A stretch of DNA of 64,000 nucleotides from Paenarthrobacter sp. A20 (lineage in GTDB: Bacteria > Actinomycetota > Actinomycetes > Actinomycetales > Micrococcaceae), in assembly GCF_024168825.1 (NCBI RefSeq), contig NZ_JALJWH010000001.1, forward strand, positions 62,001-126,000. The letters are read 5' to 3'. The notes under the pieces were generated by a model. The model was not told the origin of the DNA. It saw nothing but the letters and a program-made list of their open reading frames with translations, and ran no database searches. How positions within the stretch are numbered: position 1 is the first letter of the stretch; each line of letters opens with the position of its first letter. Shown one piece after another: positions 25,360 through 34,136 of the stretch. The translations under genes and the position numbers were made by a program.

Positions 25360-25578
25360 GTGCTGGCAGGCGAATCCACTTCCAATAAGTCGAGCAGCGC
25401 AGCCCTCAATTCTTTCCAAGTTGGCTCCGTCAATATGGTGCAGCTGGTCGCTGACCAACCCCCGCGAACTGAGCTTGACCTCAACCAGTGGTGCAGCGAC
25501 AACTCCTTCTACTGCGCGATGGCGGTAGGCGGGTTCTGGGCGTTCGTCAGCGGCGTCTGGGGCGCGGCCACTAGCTGA
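25360..25578 (+). CDS. 72-aa peptide with polar leader and hydrophobic Cys-containing C-terminus
   Basis: GTG 25360 lies 5 nt after GGGG. The first 45 residues are polar (Ser/Asn-rich, then QLVADQPPRTELDLN), and the last 30 are hydrophobic and aromatic with two cysteines (WCSDNSFYC) and glycine-tryptophan-rich FWAFVSGVWG. Third codon positions in the second half are GC-rich, which supports real coding. The split into a leader with an acidic/leucine motif and a core with Cys and Ser looks like a RiPP or bacteriocin precursor, yet no modification enzyme is adjacent. A small membrane protein follows after a hairpin. Confidence 0.5.
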   Translation: MLAGESTSNKSSSAALNSFQVGSVNMVQLVADQPPRTELDLNQWCSDNSFYCAMAVGGFWAFVSGVWGAATS

Positions 25579-25594
25579 AATTGAACCGATATGG

Positions 25595-25624
25595 CGCTAC
25601 CACGACAAAACTGCCGTGGTAGCG
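25595..25624 (+). terminator. Hairpin between peptide and small membrane protein genes
   Basis: Perfect 10-bp stem CGCTACCACG (25595-25604) / CGTGGTAGCG (25615-25624) with a 10-nt loop, between the peptide stop (25578) and ATG 25632. It may attenuate transcription or hide the downstream ribosome site, since the second arm lies just before the start. Confidence 0.5.
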
Positions 25625-25631
25625 TCATCCC

Positions 25632-25814
25632 ATGAAAGTGACTCCTCGAATGCGTCGCACTATCATCATCTTCCTGGCCGGATTCATCTCTTTCGCTGTA
25701 TTCTGGCCGATCTACGGCGTATTGCCTGCACTCGGTATCGGTTTCGTTGTAGCGGCAGCCGCTATGGCTATCGATGCTGGAATAACTTCTCGCCGCAATT
25801 CCCGACGGGCTTAG
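25632..25814 (+). CDS. 60-aa two-helix membrane protein, paralogue of 2978-3196
   Basis: A basic N-terminus (MKVTPRMRR) is followed by two hydrophobic helices (about 10-28 and 32-50) and a SRRNSRR tail. The second helix, LPALGIGFVVAAAAMAIDAG, aligns with the protein at 2978. No ribosome site is obvious before ATG 25632. Its place after a candidate peptide gene would suit an immunity role, but the paralogue at 2978 has no such peptide neighbour. Confidence 0.5.
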   Translation: MKVTPRMRRTIIIFLAGFISFAVFWPIYGVLPALGIGFVVAAAAMAIDAGITSRRNSRRA

Positions 25815-25853
25815 ATACTGTCCGGGCTCCCCTTAATACTCCAACGCGGGTCC

Positions 25854-27083
25854 CTAGCCTGAGACCTCTAGACAACCCTGTTTCTCTAAATAACTCTGGT
25901 TACGAGGGCATCTGGGGTCGCTGATCTCGCCCGTAGATCGAACCTCCGTCACGGTGCTCCTGTTCCGTGCCGACTCTTCGACGGCAGCCAACACCCGCTG
26001 GATCTGCAGCCCGTCATCGAACGACGGCGACGGCTCGCTGCCGTCGCGAACGGCAAGCAGGAAGTCCCGGATCTGGTGCGTGAACGTGTGCTCCCAACCG
26101 ATGACGTGGCCCTGTGGCCACCACGCATCGACGTACGGGTGTTCGGGCTCGTTGACCAGGATCCGCCGGAAGCCCTGCTCCCGCACGGGAAGCGTCGCGT
26201 CCAGGAAACCGAGCTCGTTCAGGTTCTCCAGATCAAACGTCAACGAACCCAAAGACCCGTAGATCTCAATCTTCAAAGAGTTCTTCTGCCCGGTAGCCAC
26301 TCGTGACGCTTCTACCGACGCGCTGAGGCCGCCGGTCAGACCCAAGGTGGCCCACGCGGCGTCGTCGACTGTCACTTTCTCCAGCCCAGCGGCACCGGGG
26401 CGTTCGGTCACAAAGGTCCGCAGCGTCCCCGTCACTTCAGTGACGGTCTGCCCGGTGAGGTGCTGGACCTGGTCGATGGCGTGGGAGGCGATATCGCCCA
26501 GCGCTCCGGAGCCGGCCGTCTCCTTGCGGAGCCGCCAGCTCATGGGGGTTTCGACGTCGGAAAGCCAGTCCTGCAGGTAGGCGGCACGGACGTGCCGCAC
26601 AGTTCCGAGACGTCCTTCGGCAATCAGTTCGCGGGCCAATGCGAGTGCAGGGACGCGGCGGTAGTTGAAGCCGATCATCGATTGCACACCACGGTCCCGC
26701 GCCGACACTGCGGCGGTAGCCATCAACTCGGCCTCTTCCAGAGTGTTGGCGAGCGGCTTCTCCACGAGCACATGCTTCCCGGCAGCCAGAGCTTCCAGAG
26801 CGATCTCCGCGTGCATCCAGCCCGGTGCGCAGATGTCCACAATGTCGATGTCGTCCCGCGCAATCACGGAACGCCAGTCCGTGGCTGACTCGGCCCAACC
26901 GTACTTGGCAGCGGCCTCGGCCACCGCCAAGGCGTCCCGGCCAACCAGCACTTTCTGTTCGACGGCCGGGACGTCGAAGAAGCTGGCCACGTTCCGCCAC
27001 GCGTTCGAGTGGGCCTTCCCCATGAAGGCGTAACCGATGGCAGCCACGCCCAACGGACGTCCACTAGGAAGAGGAGTGTTCAT
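25854..27083 (-). CDS. Gfo/Idh/MocA-family oxidoreductase (ThuB-like)
   Basis: 409 aa. N-terminal Rossmann fold with a G-x-A-F-M-G dinucleotide loop (about 17-22, GYAFMGKAHSNAW), the conserved EKPLAN motif (about 106-111, catalytic lysine), and the GALGDIASHAIDQ region with the H of the family active site. The pattern is that of inositol/sugar dehydrogenases and of ThuB, which partners ThuA in disaccharide oxidation. ATG 27083 was chosen; the 468-codon frame extends into thuA. Last gene of the leftward sugar operon, 4 bp after thuA. Confidence 0.8.
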   Translation of the reverse strand: MNTPLPSGRPLGVAAIGYAFMGKAHSNAWRNVASFFDVPAVEQKVLVGRDALAVAEAAAKYGWAESATDWRSVIARDDIDIVDICAPGWMHAEIALEALAAGKHVLVEKPLANTLEEAELMATAAVSARDRGVQSMIGFNYRRVPALALARELIAEGRLGTVRHVRAAYLQDWLSDVETPMSWRLRKETAGSGALGDIASHAIDQVQHLTGQTVTEVTGTLRTFVTERPGAAGLEKVTVDDAAWATLGLTGGLSASVEASRVATGQKNSLKIEIYGSLGSLTFDLENLNELGFLDATLPVREQGFRRILVNEPEHPYVDAWWPQGHVIGWEHTFTHQIRDFLLAVRDGSEPSPSFDDGLQIQRVLAAVEESARNRSTVTEVRSTGEISDPRCPRNQSYLEKQGCLEVSG

Positions 27084-27087
27084 CGTC

Positions 27088-27834
27088 TTAGGCCTCGAAC
27101 CAGCCCCGCGAAGGGTTCGACACCTCGGGAGCCTCCCGGAACACACCAGGCTGCGCCACCCAACCAACACCGTTGGCGATGACCTTCTGGATCTGCGGCT
27201 GGTGGTACACGGGGTATTCCTGGTCGCCGGGGCTGAAGTAGAAAATCCGGCCCTTGCCACGGGAGAACGTCACGCCTGAGCGGAACACCTCTCCCCCGGT
27301 GAACGAGCTGATGAAGATCAGGTCATCGGGTTCCGGAATGTCGAACAGTTCGCCGTACATTTCCTGCTGCGGAATCACGATGGGGCTTTCAATTCCAGCG
27401 GCGATCGGGTGCGAAGGCTTGACCGTCCATACGAGCTCGCGTTCGCCCTCGTTGCGCCACTTCAGCGAGCAGGTGGTCCCTAGCAATCGGGTGAAGATCT
27501 TGGCGAAGTGCCCCGAGTGCAGGACCACCAGGCCCATGCCGCCGAGGACGTGGCGCTGCACGCGCTCCACCACTTCATCACTGACTTCCTGATGCGCGAT
27601 ATGCCCCCACCACAGCAGCACGTCGGCCTGCTCCAGGACTTCCTCGGAGAGTCCGTGCTCGGGATCGGCCAGCGTTGCTGTCGAGATTTCGGAGTCCGGG
27701 TAGTACCCCCGGAGCCCGGCCGCAATAGCGCCGTGAATCCCTGCCGGGTACATCTCGCCGATGGTCGCAGGCTCGTTGCGGGCCTCGTGGACGGCTTCGT
27801 TCCAGACGACGACCTTCAGTTTTGAATCAGACAT
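27088..27834 (-). CDS. thuA: ThuA-domain protein (trehalose utilisation family)
   Basis: 248-aa ThuA protein of the class-I glutamine amidotransferase-like fold. Marks are [10 protein letters not shown] near the N-terminus, [14 protein letters not shown] (about 90-103), LVVLHSGHF (about 124-132) and the conserved [12 protein letters not shown] end. ThuA with ThuB makes a 3-keto-disaccharide from trehalose or related sugars in rhizobia. Here it lies between two Gfo/Idh genes, so the locus is probably for oxidation of an imported disaccharide. The gene symbol is by family resemblance. Confidence 0.8.
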   Translation of the reverse strand: MSDSKLKVVVWNEAVHEARNEPATIGEMYPAGIHGAIAAGLRGYYPDSEISTATLADPEHGLSEEVLEQADVLLWWGHIAHQEVSDEVVERVQRHVLGGMGLVVLHSGHFAKIFTRLLGTTCSLKWRNEGERELVWTVKPSHPIAAGIESPIVIPQQEMYGELFDIPEPDDLIFISSFTGGEVFRSGVTFSRGKGRIFYFSPGDQEYPVYHQPQIQKVIANGVGWVAQPGVFREAPEVSNPSRGWFEA

Positions 27835-27835
27835 T

Positions 27836-28939
27836 TCAGAGCACCACTTCACGTTGTTCGAGGGCGGATTTGTAGCAGGCATCGAGCACGAGCGCGCGGC
27901 TAAGGGCAAGCGAACCGTCGTGGCTTCCCCACACGGTCTCGCCACCGCGGACGGCGGCAATGAAATCATCGACGACGGCCTGGTGGGCTCGCCCGGGTTC
28001 GGCCACCACTTCAAAGTCGGCGTTTTCGCCGTCCTTCTCGGTAAAGACATGGACGTCCGCAACCGGATTCTCGGAGGCGCCGACCGAGCGCAAGTCCGCG
28101 CCGCCGTCGGTCCCGTAAACCGTGAAGTCCATCAGGTCCCGCTCGTCGCGGTAGGTGGCCCATCCCGCTTCCAGGATCAAGGTACCGCCGCCTTCCAGCC
28201 GGATGAACGCGGATGCGAAGTCTTCCACTTCAAACTTGTGGCTGGAGTTCGACGCCGTGTAGCGGGCGTTGCCGCCGAGGCCGCGCGGGCCGAGTTCGGA
28301 GTGGGTCGACGCCGAAACGGCCAGCACCTTGGGCTCGCCCAACAGGTGCAGCGAGTAGTCCAGCACGTGCACGCCGATGTCAGCCAGCGGACCGCCACCG
28401 GCGAGTTCCGGGTTGGTGAACCAGCTGCCGAGCATCGGAATGCCCTGCCTGCGGAGCCACGACGCCTTGGCGTAATAAGGGCGACCCAGCGTGCCGGCGT
28501 CGATCACTTCCTTCAGTGCCTGAATGTCGCCGCGGCGGCGGTGGTTGAACGCGACGTCCAGGACGCGGCCGGCTTTGCGGGCGGCGTCCACCATCTGTTG
28601 ACCTTCGACGGCGTTGCGCGCCAACGGCTTTTCGCTCAGCACATGCAGTCCCCGCTCGAGCGACGCAATCGCGATGGGCGCGTGCAGGAACGTCGGCACG
28701 GCGACGCTGACGGCGTCGAGACCTTCGAGCTCGATCATGTCTTCCCAACGGGCGAAGGCGTGGGGAATGCTGTATTCCTCCTTCAGCTGGGCGAGAAGGT
28801 CAGCTTCCATGCCCGCGACGGCGACAATCTCGACGCCGGGAATGGTGCTGTACGCCTTGAGGTGCTGCTGGCCGGCCCAACCGATGCCCACAACTCCCAC
28901 CTTGAGGGTTGTGGACGGGGCCTGCTGCTGAATGCTCAC
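27836..28939 (-). CDS. Gfo/Idh/MocA-family oxidoreductase
   Basis: 367 aa from GTG 28939 behind AGGAAC. Rossmann loop GIGWAGQQH (about 18-26), EKPLARN (about 103-109) and the [15 protein letters not shown] motif with the catalytic Asp-His pair. It is a distant paralogue of the 25854 gene; two such dehydrogenases around thuA suggest successive oxidation and isomerisation steps. Only 1 bp separates it from thuA. Confidence 0.8.
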   Translation of the reverse strand: MSIQQQAPSTTLKVGVVGIGWAGQQHLKAYSTIPGVEIVAVAGMEADLLAQLKEEYSIPHAFARWEDMIELEGLDAVSVAVPTFLHAPIAIASLERGLHVLSEKPLARNAVEGQQMVDAARKAGRVLDVAFNHRRRGDIQALKEVIDAGTLGRPYYAKASWLRRQGIPMLGSWFTNPELAGGGPLADIGVHVLDYSLHLLGEPKVLAVSASTHSELGPRGLGGNARYTASNSSHKFEVEDFASAFIRLEGGGTLILEAGWATYRDERDLMDFTVYGTDGGADLRSVGASENPVADVHVFTEKDGENADFEVVAEPGRAHQAVVDDFIAAVRGGETVWGSHDGSLALSRALVLDACYKSALEQREVVL

Positions 28940-28998
28940 GTTGTTCCTGTTCTTTCTGTGTTCTGAATGAGTGGTCTGAATGGGTGATCTGGAAAGGA

Positions 28999-29898
28999 TT
29001 AGCCCTTGACGGCGCCGGCCGTCATGCCCGAAACAATGCGCTTCTGGCACAGCAACACGAGAATGACCAACGGAATGGTGATGATCACCGACGCGGCGCT
29101 GATGGTGCCCAATGGTTGCTCGAACTCGCTGGTTCCGCTGAAGAACGCAATAGCCACCGGGACTGGGCGGGCTTCGGGTGAGGTGGTCAGCGTGACGGCC
29201 AGGAGGAATTCGTTCCAGACCGAGATGAACACCAGGATCGCCGTCGTCGCCAAGCCCGGGACCGCCAGCGGCAGGATCACTTTGCGGAAGGCGACAAACG
29301 GTGTGGCGCCGTCCATGTATGCGGATTCCTCCAGCTCGCGGGGGATCTCCTTGAAGAACGACGTCAGTGTGTAGATAGCCAGCGGCAACGCGAACGTCAG
29401 CTTCGGGATGATGAGGCCGAGCAGTGTGTCGTACAGGCCGATTTCGCGCCAGATGGAGAACATCGGGGCTGCGATGGCGATGGCCGGGAACGTGGTGACC
29501 GAGAGGATCAGCGTCAGGATCATCGCCTTGCGGCGCATCTTCAACCGGGCCAGCGCGTACGCGGCGAAGGACGCGAACACCAGCGCGACTGTTGTAGTCA
29601 CGACGGCGATAATCACCGAGTTGCGCAAGGCCAGGAGGAACTCGGGGTTCTGGAAAACAACCAGATAGTTCTCGAGGGTCGGCTGACTCGGGAAGAGCTC
29701 GCCCTGGGACAGGCTCGCACCCTTCTTAAGGGAGGTGTTCACCAGCCAGTAGAACGGGATGAGCGAGAAGCCCATCACGGCAATGACGAACACCCACACC
29801 AGGGGATGCAGTTTCGATTCCCCACGCAAGCGACGCTTCGGCGCCTTGGGGCGCGTGGCGAGTTCCGCCGTCGGGCGTTCTGCAGTCAACGTGCTCAT
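28999..29898 (-). CDS. Sugar ABC transporter permease, MalG type
   Basis: 299 aa with a polar N-terminus and six hydrophobic segments. The EAA loop reads EESAYMDGATPFVAFRKVILPLAVPGL, the docking motif for the ATPase. ATG 29898 has a perfect GGAGG at 6 nt and overlaps the stop of the partner permease (ATGA). Together with the next two genes it forms a CUT1-type importer. Confidence 0.9.
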   Translation of the reverse strand: MSTLTAERPTAELATRPKAPKRRLRGESKLHPLVWVFVIAVMGFSLIPFYWLVNTSLKKGASLSQGELFPSQPTLENYLVVFQNPEFLLALRNSVIIAVVTTTVALVFASFAAYALARLKMRRKAMILTLILSVTTFPAIAIAAPMFSIWREIGLYDTLLGLIIPKLTFALPLAIYTLTSFFKEIPRELEESAYMDGATPFVAFRKVILPLAVPGLATTAILVFISVWNEFLLAVTLTTSPEARPVPVAIAFFSGTSEFEQPLGTISAASVIITIPLVILVLLCQKRIVSGMTAGAVKG

Positions 29899-30824
29899 TG
29901 TTCCTCCTTCGCGACGTCGCGGATGTTGCCGCCGGCGAAGCGGACGTAGATGACCGAGACCACCATGACGGTGAGGAAGGTCAGGATGGACAGCGCCGAT
30001 CCTTCGCCCACCAGCCGGTTTTCGCGCAGCTGGGTGTAGGCGAGCATGGACATGGATTCGGTGCCGTTGGCGCCGCGGGTGAGGACGAACGGCAGGTCGA
30101 AGACGCGGAGGGCGTCCATGGTGCGGAAGATCGCGGCGAGGACGATTGCCGGGCGCAGGAGCGGCAGGGTGATGTTGACGAAGGTCTGCCATTTGCTGGC
30201 GCCGTCGAGTTCCGCGGCCTCGTATGTTTCGGCGGAGATGACCTGCAGGCCGGCCAGGATGATGAGTGCCGCGAAAGGCGTGGTTTTCCAGACGTCGGCC
30301 ATGACGATCACGGCCATCGCATAGCCGTGCTCACCGAGCCACACGACGTCGCCGCCCGGCAGCCCCAGCGTGGAGAGGACGTTGGTGACCAGGCCCATGT
30401 TGGGCTGGAACATCGTTTGCCAGGTGATGGCGCTGACCACGGTGATGATCGCGTACGGCAACAGCACCACGGTGCGCAGGACGGAGCGGCCCTTGAACGC
30501 GAGATTGAGCAGGAGCGCCATGGCCGTGCCGAGGATGAGTTCCAGGCTCACGGAGAGACCCGCGAAGAGGAAGGTCTGGCCGAAAGCCGCCCACCATTCG
30601 TTGCTGGTGAGCGCGGCGATGTAGTTGTCCAGCCCGACGAAGCGTGAGAGTCCGGCGGTGCGGACGCTGTACTGGTTCAGCGAGAGCCAGATCGCGTACC
30701 CGATGGGGACCGCCGCCACCAGCGCCATGATGACCAGCGACGGCGCGGTCATGCGGAACGCGAGCTTGCGCTCGGCGCGGTCGCGTCCGCTTGTGCGGCT
30801 TGGCGGGATTGTTTTGATGGCCAT
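29895..30824 (-). CDS. Sugar ABC transporter permease, MalF type
   Basis: 309 aa with six membrane segments and the EAA motif YEAAELDGASKWQTFVNITLPLLRP. It pairs with the downstream MalG-type protein. It starts 2 bp after the binding-protein gene. No ATPase gene occurs in this operon, so a shared MsiK-like ATPase elsewhere must energise the importer, as is known for actinobacterial CUT1 systems. Confidence 0.9.
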   Translation of the reverse strand: MAIKTIPPSRTSGRDRAERKLAFRMTAPSLVIMALVAAVPIGYAIWLSLNQYSVRTAGLSRFVGLDNYIAALTSNEWWAAFGQTFLFAGLSVSLELILGTAMALLLNLAFKGRSVLRTVVLLPYAIITVVSAITWQTMFQPNMGLVTNVLSTLGLPGGDVVWLGEHGYAMAVIVMADVWKTTPFAALIILAGLQVISAETYEAAELDGASKWQTFVNITLPLLRPAIVLAAIFRTMDALRVFDLPFVLTRGANGTESMSMLAYTQLRENRLVGEGSALSILTFLTVMVVSVIYVRFAGGNIRDVAKEEQ

Positions 30825-30826
30825 AG

Positions 30827-32155
30827 CTAGAAGCTCGCCTTAGCGGTGGTGATTTCCTCGGCCATCTTCTGCACGGCTTCTTCCATGGAGGCGGTACCGG
30901 AGAGGACGGCGTAGACGTTCTTGTAGATCGCCTGCGAGATCTGCGGGTAGACCGGGGAGATCGGGCGCGGCTTGGCACCCTTTACCGAGGCGAGGAGTTC
31001 CGTGGCGAACGGCATCTTCTGGAGTACCGCCGGATCAGAGTAGGCAGCTTCGTTCACCGGGGCCTGTGAGTAGTCCATGGCCACGTGCTTCTGCCAGTCC
31101 GGGGTGGTGGCGAAGTCGATGAATGCGACGGCTCCGGCCTGGTTGGTGGAGTGGGCCGAGATCGCCAGGTTCCAGCCGCCCAGCACGCCGGAGGCCTTGC
31201 CGCCTTCCCATGCGGGCAGCGGCGCGACCGCGAAGCTGGACGCCAGCGGTGTCGCGTTCAACAGCCGATACACGTGCGGCCAGTTGCGCTGGTATCCGAA
31301 GTCGCCGGACTCGTAGGCGAGGCGGGCCGGGTCTTCGTTGTAAGTCAGGACGGCGCGGTCGGCGGAACCGCTCTTGAGTCCGTCGCTCATGAAGTTGAGG
31401 ACGTCGCGGGTTTCCTTGGAGTCGATTTTGACGTCGCCCTGTTCGTTGAGGACTTCGCCGCCTGCGCTGTAGAGCATTTCGAGGAAGTTCACCGTGAGGC
31501 CCTCGTACTGCTTGCCCTGGTAGACGTAGCCGTTGCCCGGAGCTTTGGCGGCTTCCGCGTAGAGCTGCTGCCAGGACTCGGGCTTGGCTACCTTGTCCTT
31601 CTGGTAGTAGATCAAGCCGGCGTTAGTGAAGAACGGCGAGCCCCAGTACTTGTCCTGATACTTGGTGGTTTCCACAGTGGAGGGAATGAGCCGGTCCTTG
31701 TTCGCTTCGACCAGCTTGGTCTGGTCCAGCAGCCAGCCTTGGGAGGCGAACTCGGAGGTCCAGATAACGTCTGTGACGAAGAGGTCGCACTCGGTGGACT
31801 TGCCCTCGAGTCGCTGCACGATCTGCGTGCGGGCCTCGTCCGTAGTGGCGCCGATCTCGGTGTACTTGGCCGTGACCTTGCCGTTCGCCTTCGTGAATGC
31901 CTCTGCCGTGCCCTTGTAGATGCCGCTCGCGTCCTTGACGCCGCAGATGTTGACGGCACCGCTGGCATTAGCGCCCGACGCCGGATCGGCAGCTGCCGCT
32001 TGCTCGGCACCTTGGGGTGCGGCTCCCCCGCCGCACGCGCTGAGGATGAGGGCTGCGGCTGCGATTGCGGTCGCCGCTGCGAGGCCCTTGCGGTTTCGGG
32101 GTGTTGCGGCGTTGTTCTGGCTCTGGAGCGGGGAAGCAGGTCGGTTCAAGTCCAC
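30827..32155 (-). CDS. Extracellular sugar-binding lipoprotein
   Basis: 442-aa family-1 solute-binding protein. GTG 32155 follows AAGGAG; a 48-residue basic/hydrophobic leader ends LSAC, giving a lipidated Cys, then an Ala-rich linker and the two-lobe domain with LEGKSTECDLFVTDVIW and the ALNATPLAS/VAPLPAWEGGKASGVLGGWNLAI regions typical of trehalose/maltose binders. The 502-codon frame reaching 32335 crosses the operators and was rejected. First gene of the operon under the LacI regulator. Confidence 0.85.
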   Translation of the reverse strand: MDLNRPASPLQSQNNAATPRNRKGLAAATAIAAAALILSACGGGAAPQGAEQAAAADPASGANASGAVNICGVKDASGIYKGTAEAFTKANGKVTAKYTEIGATTDEARTQIVQRLEGKSTECDLFVTDVIWTSEFASQGWLLDQTKLVEANKDRLIPSTVETTKYQDKYWGSPFFTNAGLIYYQKDKVAKPESWQQLYAEAAKAPGNGYVYQGKQYEGLTVNFLEMLYSAGGEVLNEQGDVKIDSKETRDVLNFMSDGLKSGSADRAVLTYNEDPARLAYESGDFGYQRNWPHVYRLLNATPLASSFAVAPLPAWEGGKASGVLGGWNLAISAHSTNQAGAVAFIDFATTPDWQKHVAMDYSQAPVNEAAYSDPAVLQKMPFATELLASVKGAKPRPISPVYPQISQAIYKNVYAVLSGTASMEEAVQKMAEEITTAKASF

Positions 32156-32256
32156 AAGTGGCTCCTTTGGTGTCTGTGGGCGGTGGGGTTCAGCCCGCGT
32201 TCTGGCTGTCCCGCGTGCTGAGGGTGGCTTCTTTGCCATGGTTCTTTTTTGGTCTG

Positions 32257-32314
32257 TGGAATCGATTCCAAATACGCTCAAAGAATCGGCCTTGCGGCCA
32301 TGGAATCGATTCCA
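32257..32314. promoter_or_regulatory. Twin LacI-type operators upstream of the sugar operon
   Basis: The perfect palindrome TGGAATCGATTCCA occurs at 32257-32270 and again at 32301-32314, centres 44 bp apart (about four helical turns). They lie between the LacI-family gene at 32355 and the binding-protein start at 32155. CG at the dyad centre flanked by TGGAAT/ATTCCA is the standard LacI/GalR-family operator pattern, so looping or side-by-side repression of the operon is likely. Confidence 0.8.
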
Positions 32315-32354
32315 AAATAGTGTGACAGGGACCACTCGGGAATGTCAACCCTTC

Positions 32355-33350
32355 TTATTTGGTGGAGTCCCGGATGACGAGTTCGTGCGGGAGGAAGGTT
32401 CTTCCCTTGCGGTGTGAGCCCTCGACGGTCATCCGCTCCAGAAGCTCCGCGAAGGCTACACGGCCCATTTCATAGGCTGGCTGGCGGACCGTGGTCAGCT
32501 CCGGGACGCACATTTCTGCCTGAGCTGAGTCATCGAAACCGGCTACGGCGATGTCATCTGGTACCCGTAGCCCTGCATCGGTGAGTTCGCGGACGCACCC
32601 GGCCGCGACGATGTCGGTGCCGCAGAAGACAGCGTCAGGAAGGTGTTTTGCTTTGAGGAGCTGCCTTGCGAGGGTGCGCCCGGAGTGGAAGCCGAAGTTG
32701 CCTTCGCCGAGCAGGATCTGGTCTGATTCCAAGCCCGACTCAGTGAGCGCCTGACGGAAGCCTTCTTCGCGGAGCCGTCCCGAGCGGGCACCCCTGTGGG
32801 CGAGCATGGCCAGCTTCTTGGCCCCCGTGTCGATTAGGTGTTTGGTGATGTCGTAGGCGGCCTGACGGTCATCGATGGACACTCCGAACGCGGCCTCGGC
32901 GTCGACGATTTCACAAACCTGGATCACGCTGAGTTGCTCGGCGACTGTGTTGACGTCGTCGTCCGGCATCGTGGGCGAAAAGATCACCAGTCCGTCCACG
33001 GAGCCATTGCGCAGCATGTCCACGAGTTGCTGTTCGCGATCCAGATCCCCGTCGGTCGCTGCGATGAGGCTGACGTATCCTGAGTCCGCTGCAGCGTCGC
33101 CGACACCCCGGAAGACTTCGCTGATCACGAGCGAGTCCAGGTTCTTGGCGAGAGCGAGGACGCGCATCGTCCGGTCGCGACGAAGGTCCCTCGCTGAGGC
33201 GAGAGGCCGGTAGCTGAGCGTCCTGATGGCGGCGTTGACCTTCTCCTTGGCCGCCTCGCTGACGGCCGGGCTCCCGTTTAGGACGCGCGACACCGTCCCA
33301 ACGGACACACCAGCAGTCCTGGCGACGTCCTGAACTGTCGGCCGAGCCAT
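32355..33350 (-). CDS. LacI-family transcriptional repressor
   Basis: 331 aa. Residues 1-48 are the LacI helix-turn-helix and hinge (TVQDVARTAGVSVGTVSRVLNGSPAVS), followed by a periplasmic-binding-protein-like effector domain with VFCGTDIVAAGCVRE and IAVAGFDDS. It sits immediately upstream of, and in the same direction as, the sugar operon it presumably represses through the two palindromes in between. Effector probably a product of the imported sugar. Confidence 0.9.
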   Translation of the reverse strand: MARPTVQDVARTAGVSVGTVSRVLNGSPAVSEAAKEKVNAAIRTLSYRPLASARDLRRDRTMRVLALAKNLDSLVISEVFRGVGDAAADSGYVSLIAATDGDLDREQQLVDMLRNGSVDGLVIFSPTMPDDDVNTVAEQLSVIQVCEIVDAEAAFGVSIDDRQAAYDITKHLIDTGAKKLAMLAHRGARSGRLREEGFRQALTESGLESDQILLGEGNFGFHSGRTLARQLLKAKHLPDAVFCGTDIVAAGCVRELTDAGLRVPDDIAVAGFDDSAQAEMCVPELTTVRQPAYEMGRVAFAELLERMTVEGSHRKGRTFLPHELVIRDSTK

Positions 33351-34136
33351 TAGATTGTCCTTCCGCGAGCAGTGACGACGGTCCTTGCCGCCACGCCCGT
33401 ACCGTGCCCACCGGCGGTTCCCAGCTTAGCTCGCTAGTCAACGGCAGTACTGATGACGCACAGGTATCGGCGACTAAAGGCGACAGCTCGCGGCTGCTCA
33501 TGTGAACTGGCATATAGGTCACGTGGTTCCACGACCGACGCAGCAGTGTGTAAAGCGTTCAACGCCGGCTCCTCACCACTCCCGCACAAACGCCGGATCC
33601 TGGACCATGTGGCAATGGCAGAGGAGCTGAGGAGGCTGAAGCAACCGAGGGGCTGTGGCCAATACCATTTCCGTCAGAGACAAGTTGGATATCTTGTTGC
33701 GGCACCCTATATATCGACGTCCCGAACACTGGACAAGTAGTGACAACGAACGATGCTGGCGCAGATGGCGATCAATACTTTGCGACTGCGGGCACGACGA
33801 TGGGCTGATAAGCCACACCTGCAGCGTCAGGGTTCGAATAACAGTAAGTGGCCTCGCCTGTCCTTGGCGCGTCAAGCCCGAATCGAATGCGCTTCCCCTC
33901 TCAGCCAGCCGAGCTGCCACTCCGTTCTCCACGCCTTCGACCCTCGAACACCGTTAGACTGAAAAGCAGCTGCCTTGCACGTGACAAATCATAAGAGCAC
34001 AAATGATAGGGCATGAAATTCGGGTATGTAGCTTCAATCAGATATCATCAACATCAAGCCCACTGGAACATAGATCTATCTGATCCCGGGTTATAGAATT
34101 CTGCAAAGACGACAATGACGGTGAAATGAGGACTGC
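33351..34136. other. Gene-free stretch at the left border of the AT-richer island
   Basis: No convincing gene on either strand. The first 80 bp are the lacI promoter. After about 33970 the base composition turns AT-richer, marking the start of the island. A GGTTCGAAT motif at about 33832 recalls a tRNA T-loop, but no acceptor stem, anticodon arm or intact cloverleaf could be built, so I do not call a tRNA or attachment site. The promoter of the DUF262 gene must lie in the last 150 bp. Confidence 0.4.

Noticed and set aside
31085..32221. 378-codon rightward frame opposite the sugar-binding protein
   Set aside because: Shadow of a lipoprotein gene with signal, lipobox and family motifs on the other strand.
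33820..33940. tRNA-like fragment (GGTTCGAAT, and GGCAGCTCGGCTGG on the other strand)
   Set aside because: No acceptor stem or anticodon arm can be paired; not called as tRNA or attachment site.
33453..33962. Several short frames in the gap left of the DUF262 gene
   Set aside because: They overlap each other on both strands, lack ribosome sites and show no motif.
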